From: CATQHW01 sp965243545 | GTDB taxonomy: Bacteria; Spirochaetota; Spirochaetia; SZUA-6; Bin103 | DNA: 64,000 bases | Direction of reading: 5' to 3' | NCBI GenBank assembly: GCA_965243545.1 | Contig: OZ251573.1 | Span: 1,178,001 to 1,242,000, forward strand | Shown here: positions 62,215 through 64,000 of the stretch, in pieces | Numbering within the stretch: the stretch's first letter is position 1 | How the letters are laid out: every line of letters starts with the position of its first letter | Notes under the pieces: model-generated | Told to the model about the DNA's origin: nothing | What the model saw: the letters and a program-made list of their open reading frames with translations, nothing else | The model's database searches: none | Position numbers and translations under genes: made by a program

Positions 62215-64000
62215 GCTGCGCTCCGATCGGATGCTCGATGGTCGGCAAGGCGCAGGATGGTCTCCATCCGCGCCAACTCCCAAGTCCCGTAGCGCTGCAT
62301 GAGGCGCTGGAACATCATCGCCCAATCGAGACCGTCGTAGCCGAAAGCGAGCGACTGCGGCCCCGGCCCGGTTCCCACGCGCCAATTGACGACATCCAGG
62401 CATGCGGACAGATCATGTCTCGCCGTCTCTTCGTGCGGGTCGGCGAAACCGAAGAACGGCCGCCCGAGCCCGTGGTGGGTGCCGATGAGCCACAGCACGA
62501 GGGCCGGGTCATGCGCTTCCGTAAACCGCGGGTGCGCCATCGCCATCCGTACCGACAGCGCTTCATGCCGCCATCCATCCGGAAGGCCGGCCCGTTCCCG
62601 GGCGTGCGGAGAGGGAGGCCGGCCGCTCTTTGCCAGCGCGGGCACACTCGAACGGTTCCACAAGTCGCCCCCGGACAACATGATCTGGAATCGCGAGTCT
62701 GCCTTTCCGGCGTCGTGCAGGAACGCAGCCAGTCGCAGGTCGGCGGCTACTTTCGCGGGAAGTCCGAGCGTTTGAGTGAAGTGCTCTACATATGCGACCA
62801 CGTCCCTGCAGTGGTCATCCACGGTGACCGGTTGGCCCGGTTGGCGCGACGTGTGCGAAAACGTTTCGTCCTCGGTAACCGGTGTTGCCGGTTCGTCCGT
62901 GTCGGATTCCACGTTGAGTCCCTGAGGCGCAACGAGGATCGCTCCGCGCACGAGTTGGAGATCGCCTTCACCGGAAGCAGGGTCTTCTCGATCGTAGGGG
63001 AAGCAGGATGTGATCCTGGCGCCTCTGATCGCCATAAGAGGTTCGCGGATGCTACGCTGCGGTACACGCTGTTCGGCCGGTTCGGCGTCAGCGTCCGCAG
63101 TCTCGACCGGGAGCGCATCCAGAAGGAGGTCCGGCAGATCACGGCTATCGGTTCCTTCCGACGCTGCCAGCACTCGCGCCACGCGTTCCCACCCCCACTG
63201 CGAGTCTTTACGAACCGTGTCGGGCGTAACGCGGACCGCATAGCGTCGGTGTCGATAGGGCAACGCCGCCTCGTCGGCTACGTCTCCGACCGGACTTTCG
63301 GACTTCGGATTCCAGCCGAACTCGTCGCACCCTCCGTATTCCGCAGGAACGATCAGCACGTCGCCGGGTCGGAGGTCCTCCGAGCTGACGATCTCGGTCC
63401 GCGGATCGTCGGACCCGGCCCATCGGAATGCATTCTTTCTCGTCAGAGCCGGCCGCCCTGTACGGTCTGACTCGTCCCGCGCCGGTACGTCTGCGATACG
63501 CGCTGCGCGCTCGGCCTGACCTCCCTGCAGCCATGCGGTCACCGACCAGATCGGGAGCTTGATCATCTCGGCGGCGCGGGGCGGAACAATCTCCATGATC
63601 CGCCGGACGCGGTTGACGCCGTTCCTTTCCTTCAAGTCGGACGCAATGATGTCACTTCGCCAGGCGAGGGAGACCTCGGCCGATGGCCGCTCGGAGCCAT
63701 GCAGGAACAGCCCGACTTCGGGATCGACGGCCGGCGGCGGCGATGTCTGTGACCAGAGACCAAGGTAGGCGGGCATGAGAACCGGCGCTTGCGCTCGGGG
63801 CGCGGCAAGTTCAGCGGTATTGAGGGCGGCGTCGTTCAGCCGGCGCTCGAACGCCGTCACGCCAAAGTCCAGTTTGCTGTCTTCGGCAATCTGGGACAGA
63901 GCGTCCCAGGTCTTGCGAATGCGGTCGCCGTAGATGGGATCATCGGCTTTCTTCGCCAAGTCCTCTGCGATTGCGAGGATGGCGCCAGCGGCCGGAACGG
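62211..64000 (-). CDS. cas3: Cas3 of a type I-G (formerly I-U) CRISPR system, C-terminal part
   Basis: Open frame of about 596 codons that enters from the right edge; an upstream start was not reached. The C-terminus is an HD nuclease: LAAFLHDAGKADSRFQ (about 62705-62725), WRHEALSVRMA, LIGTHHGLG and a final DHRASDRSAA. HD after the helicase is the domain order described for type I-U/I-G Cas3. The part before it (63000-64000) would be the end of the helicase region and linker. Cas3 unwinds and degrades target DNA recruited by Cascade. The remaining cas genes and array should lie beyond 64000. Confidence 0.78.
   Translation of the reverse strand, partial: VPAAGAILAIAEDLAKKADDPIYGDRIRKTWDALSQIAEDSKLDFGVTAFERRLNDAALNTAELAAPRAQAPVLMPAYLGLWSQTSPPPAVDPEVGLFLHGSERPSAEVSLAWRSDIIASDLKERNGVNRVRRIMEIVPPRAAEMIKLPIWSVTAWLQGGQAERAARIADVPARDESDRTGRPALTRKNAFRWAGSDDPRTEIVSSEDLRPGDVLIVPAEYGGCDEFGWNPKSESPVGDVADEAALPYRHRRYAVRVTPDTVRKDSQWGWERVARVLAASEGTDSRDLPDLLLDALPVETADADAEPAEQRVPQRSIREPLMAIRGARITSCFPYDREDPASGEGDLQLVRGAILVAPQGLNVESDTDEPATPVTEDETFSHTSRQPGQPVTVDDHCRDVVAYVEHFTQTLGLPAKVAADLRLAAFLHDAGKADSRFQIMLSGGDLWNRSSVPALAKSGRPPSPHARERAGLPDGWRHEALSVRMAMAHPRFTEAHDPALVLWLIGTHHGLGRPFFGFADPHEETARHDLSACLDVVNWRVGTGPGPQSLAFGYDGLDWAMMFQRLMQRYGTWELARMETILRLADHRASDRSAA

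Overview
The window is GC-rich, densely coded bacterial DNA. The best lineage clue is the sugar-binding protein at 3039, whose signal peptide ends FAA-GEEES, a pattern common in Spirochaetaceae lipoprotein/binding-protein genes. The mix of many sugar-acid enzymes, phytanoyl-CoA dioxygenase, ThuA, Uma2 and Rpn-type genes also fits an uncultured, possibly host- or marine-associated spirochaete. This assignment is inference. No rRNA, tRNA or CRISPR array was seen.

Region 1 (1-13,000) is mainly carbohydrate uptake and catabolism: an EamA exporter, a three-gene LplABC-type oligosaccharide ABC importer, an HpcH/HpaI aldolase, a Gfo/Idh/MocA dehydrogenase with ThuA, an SMP-30 lactonase with an enolase-superfamily dehydratase, and an amine/amino-acid oxidase. 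A frameshifted parA and an unknown partner interrupt it at 5.5-6.9 kb. Region 2 (13.0-14.9 kb) holds pdxH facing an alditol-oxidase-like gene.

Region 3 (14,952-21,623) is a tightly coupled four-gene operon in which every junction is a 4-bp ATGA overlap: unknown small protein, PIN-domain nuclease, AAA ATPase, DUF1156 zinc-ribbon DNA methyltransferase. It looks like an undescribed defence or DNA-modification system and is one of the two main discoveries proposed here.

Region 4 (21.6-38.3 kb) returns to metabolism: a decayed Rpn nuclease, a sugar-acid dehydratase, a hipBA toxin-antitoxin pair with a visible operator, an MBL hydrolase, an amidohydrolase, a KDG-type kinase, a ceramidase-like protein, a complete liv operon (29,480-34,626), a zinc alcohol dehydrogenase and a fused E1 alpha/beta dehydrogenase.

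Region 5 (38.1-46.1 kb) is the second main discovery. The divergent junction between the E1 gene and mtnN (MTA/SAH nucleosidase) appears four times, three of them as broken copies. Each copy is followed by a different defence-like cargo: a beta-class DNA methyltransferase with a cut-off partner; a PD-(D/E)XK nuclease plus an OLD-like ATPase; a DUF3696-type ATPase; and an archaeal-type ATPase fused to a DUF234-like nuclease domain. The array ends at apt, the natural metabolic partner of mtnN. I read this as an insertion hotspot between mtnN and apt that grew by repeated recombination on the E1'-mtnN segment.

Region 6 (46.2-56.6 kb) contains apt, a small membrane protein, a heterodimeric ABC exporter pair, a Uma2 gene, DinB, an NAD-dependent dehydrogenase, a phytanoyl-CoA dioxygenase and a GH3 glycosidase. 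Region 7 (56.6-64.0 kb) is a second defence block on the minus strand: the 3' part of a type I-G (formerly I-U) cas3 with a C-terminal HD domain, a putative Cas8/Csb3-type subunit, and a 1488-residue protein joining a RelE-like domain, a UvrD-type helicase and a long TPR-like solenoid.
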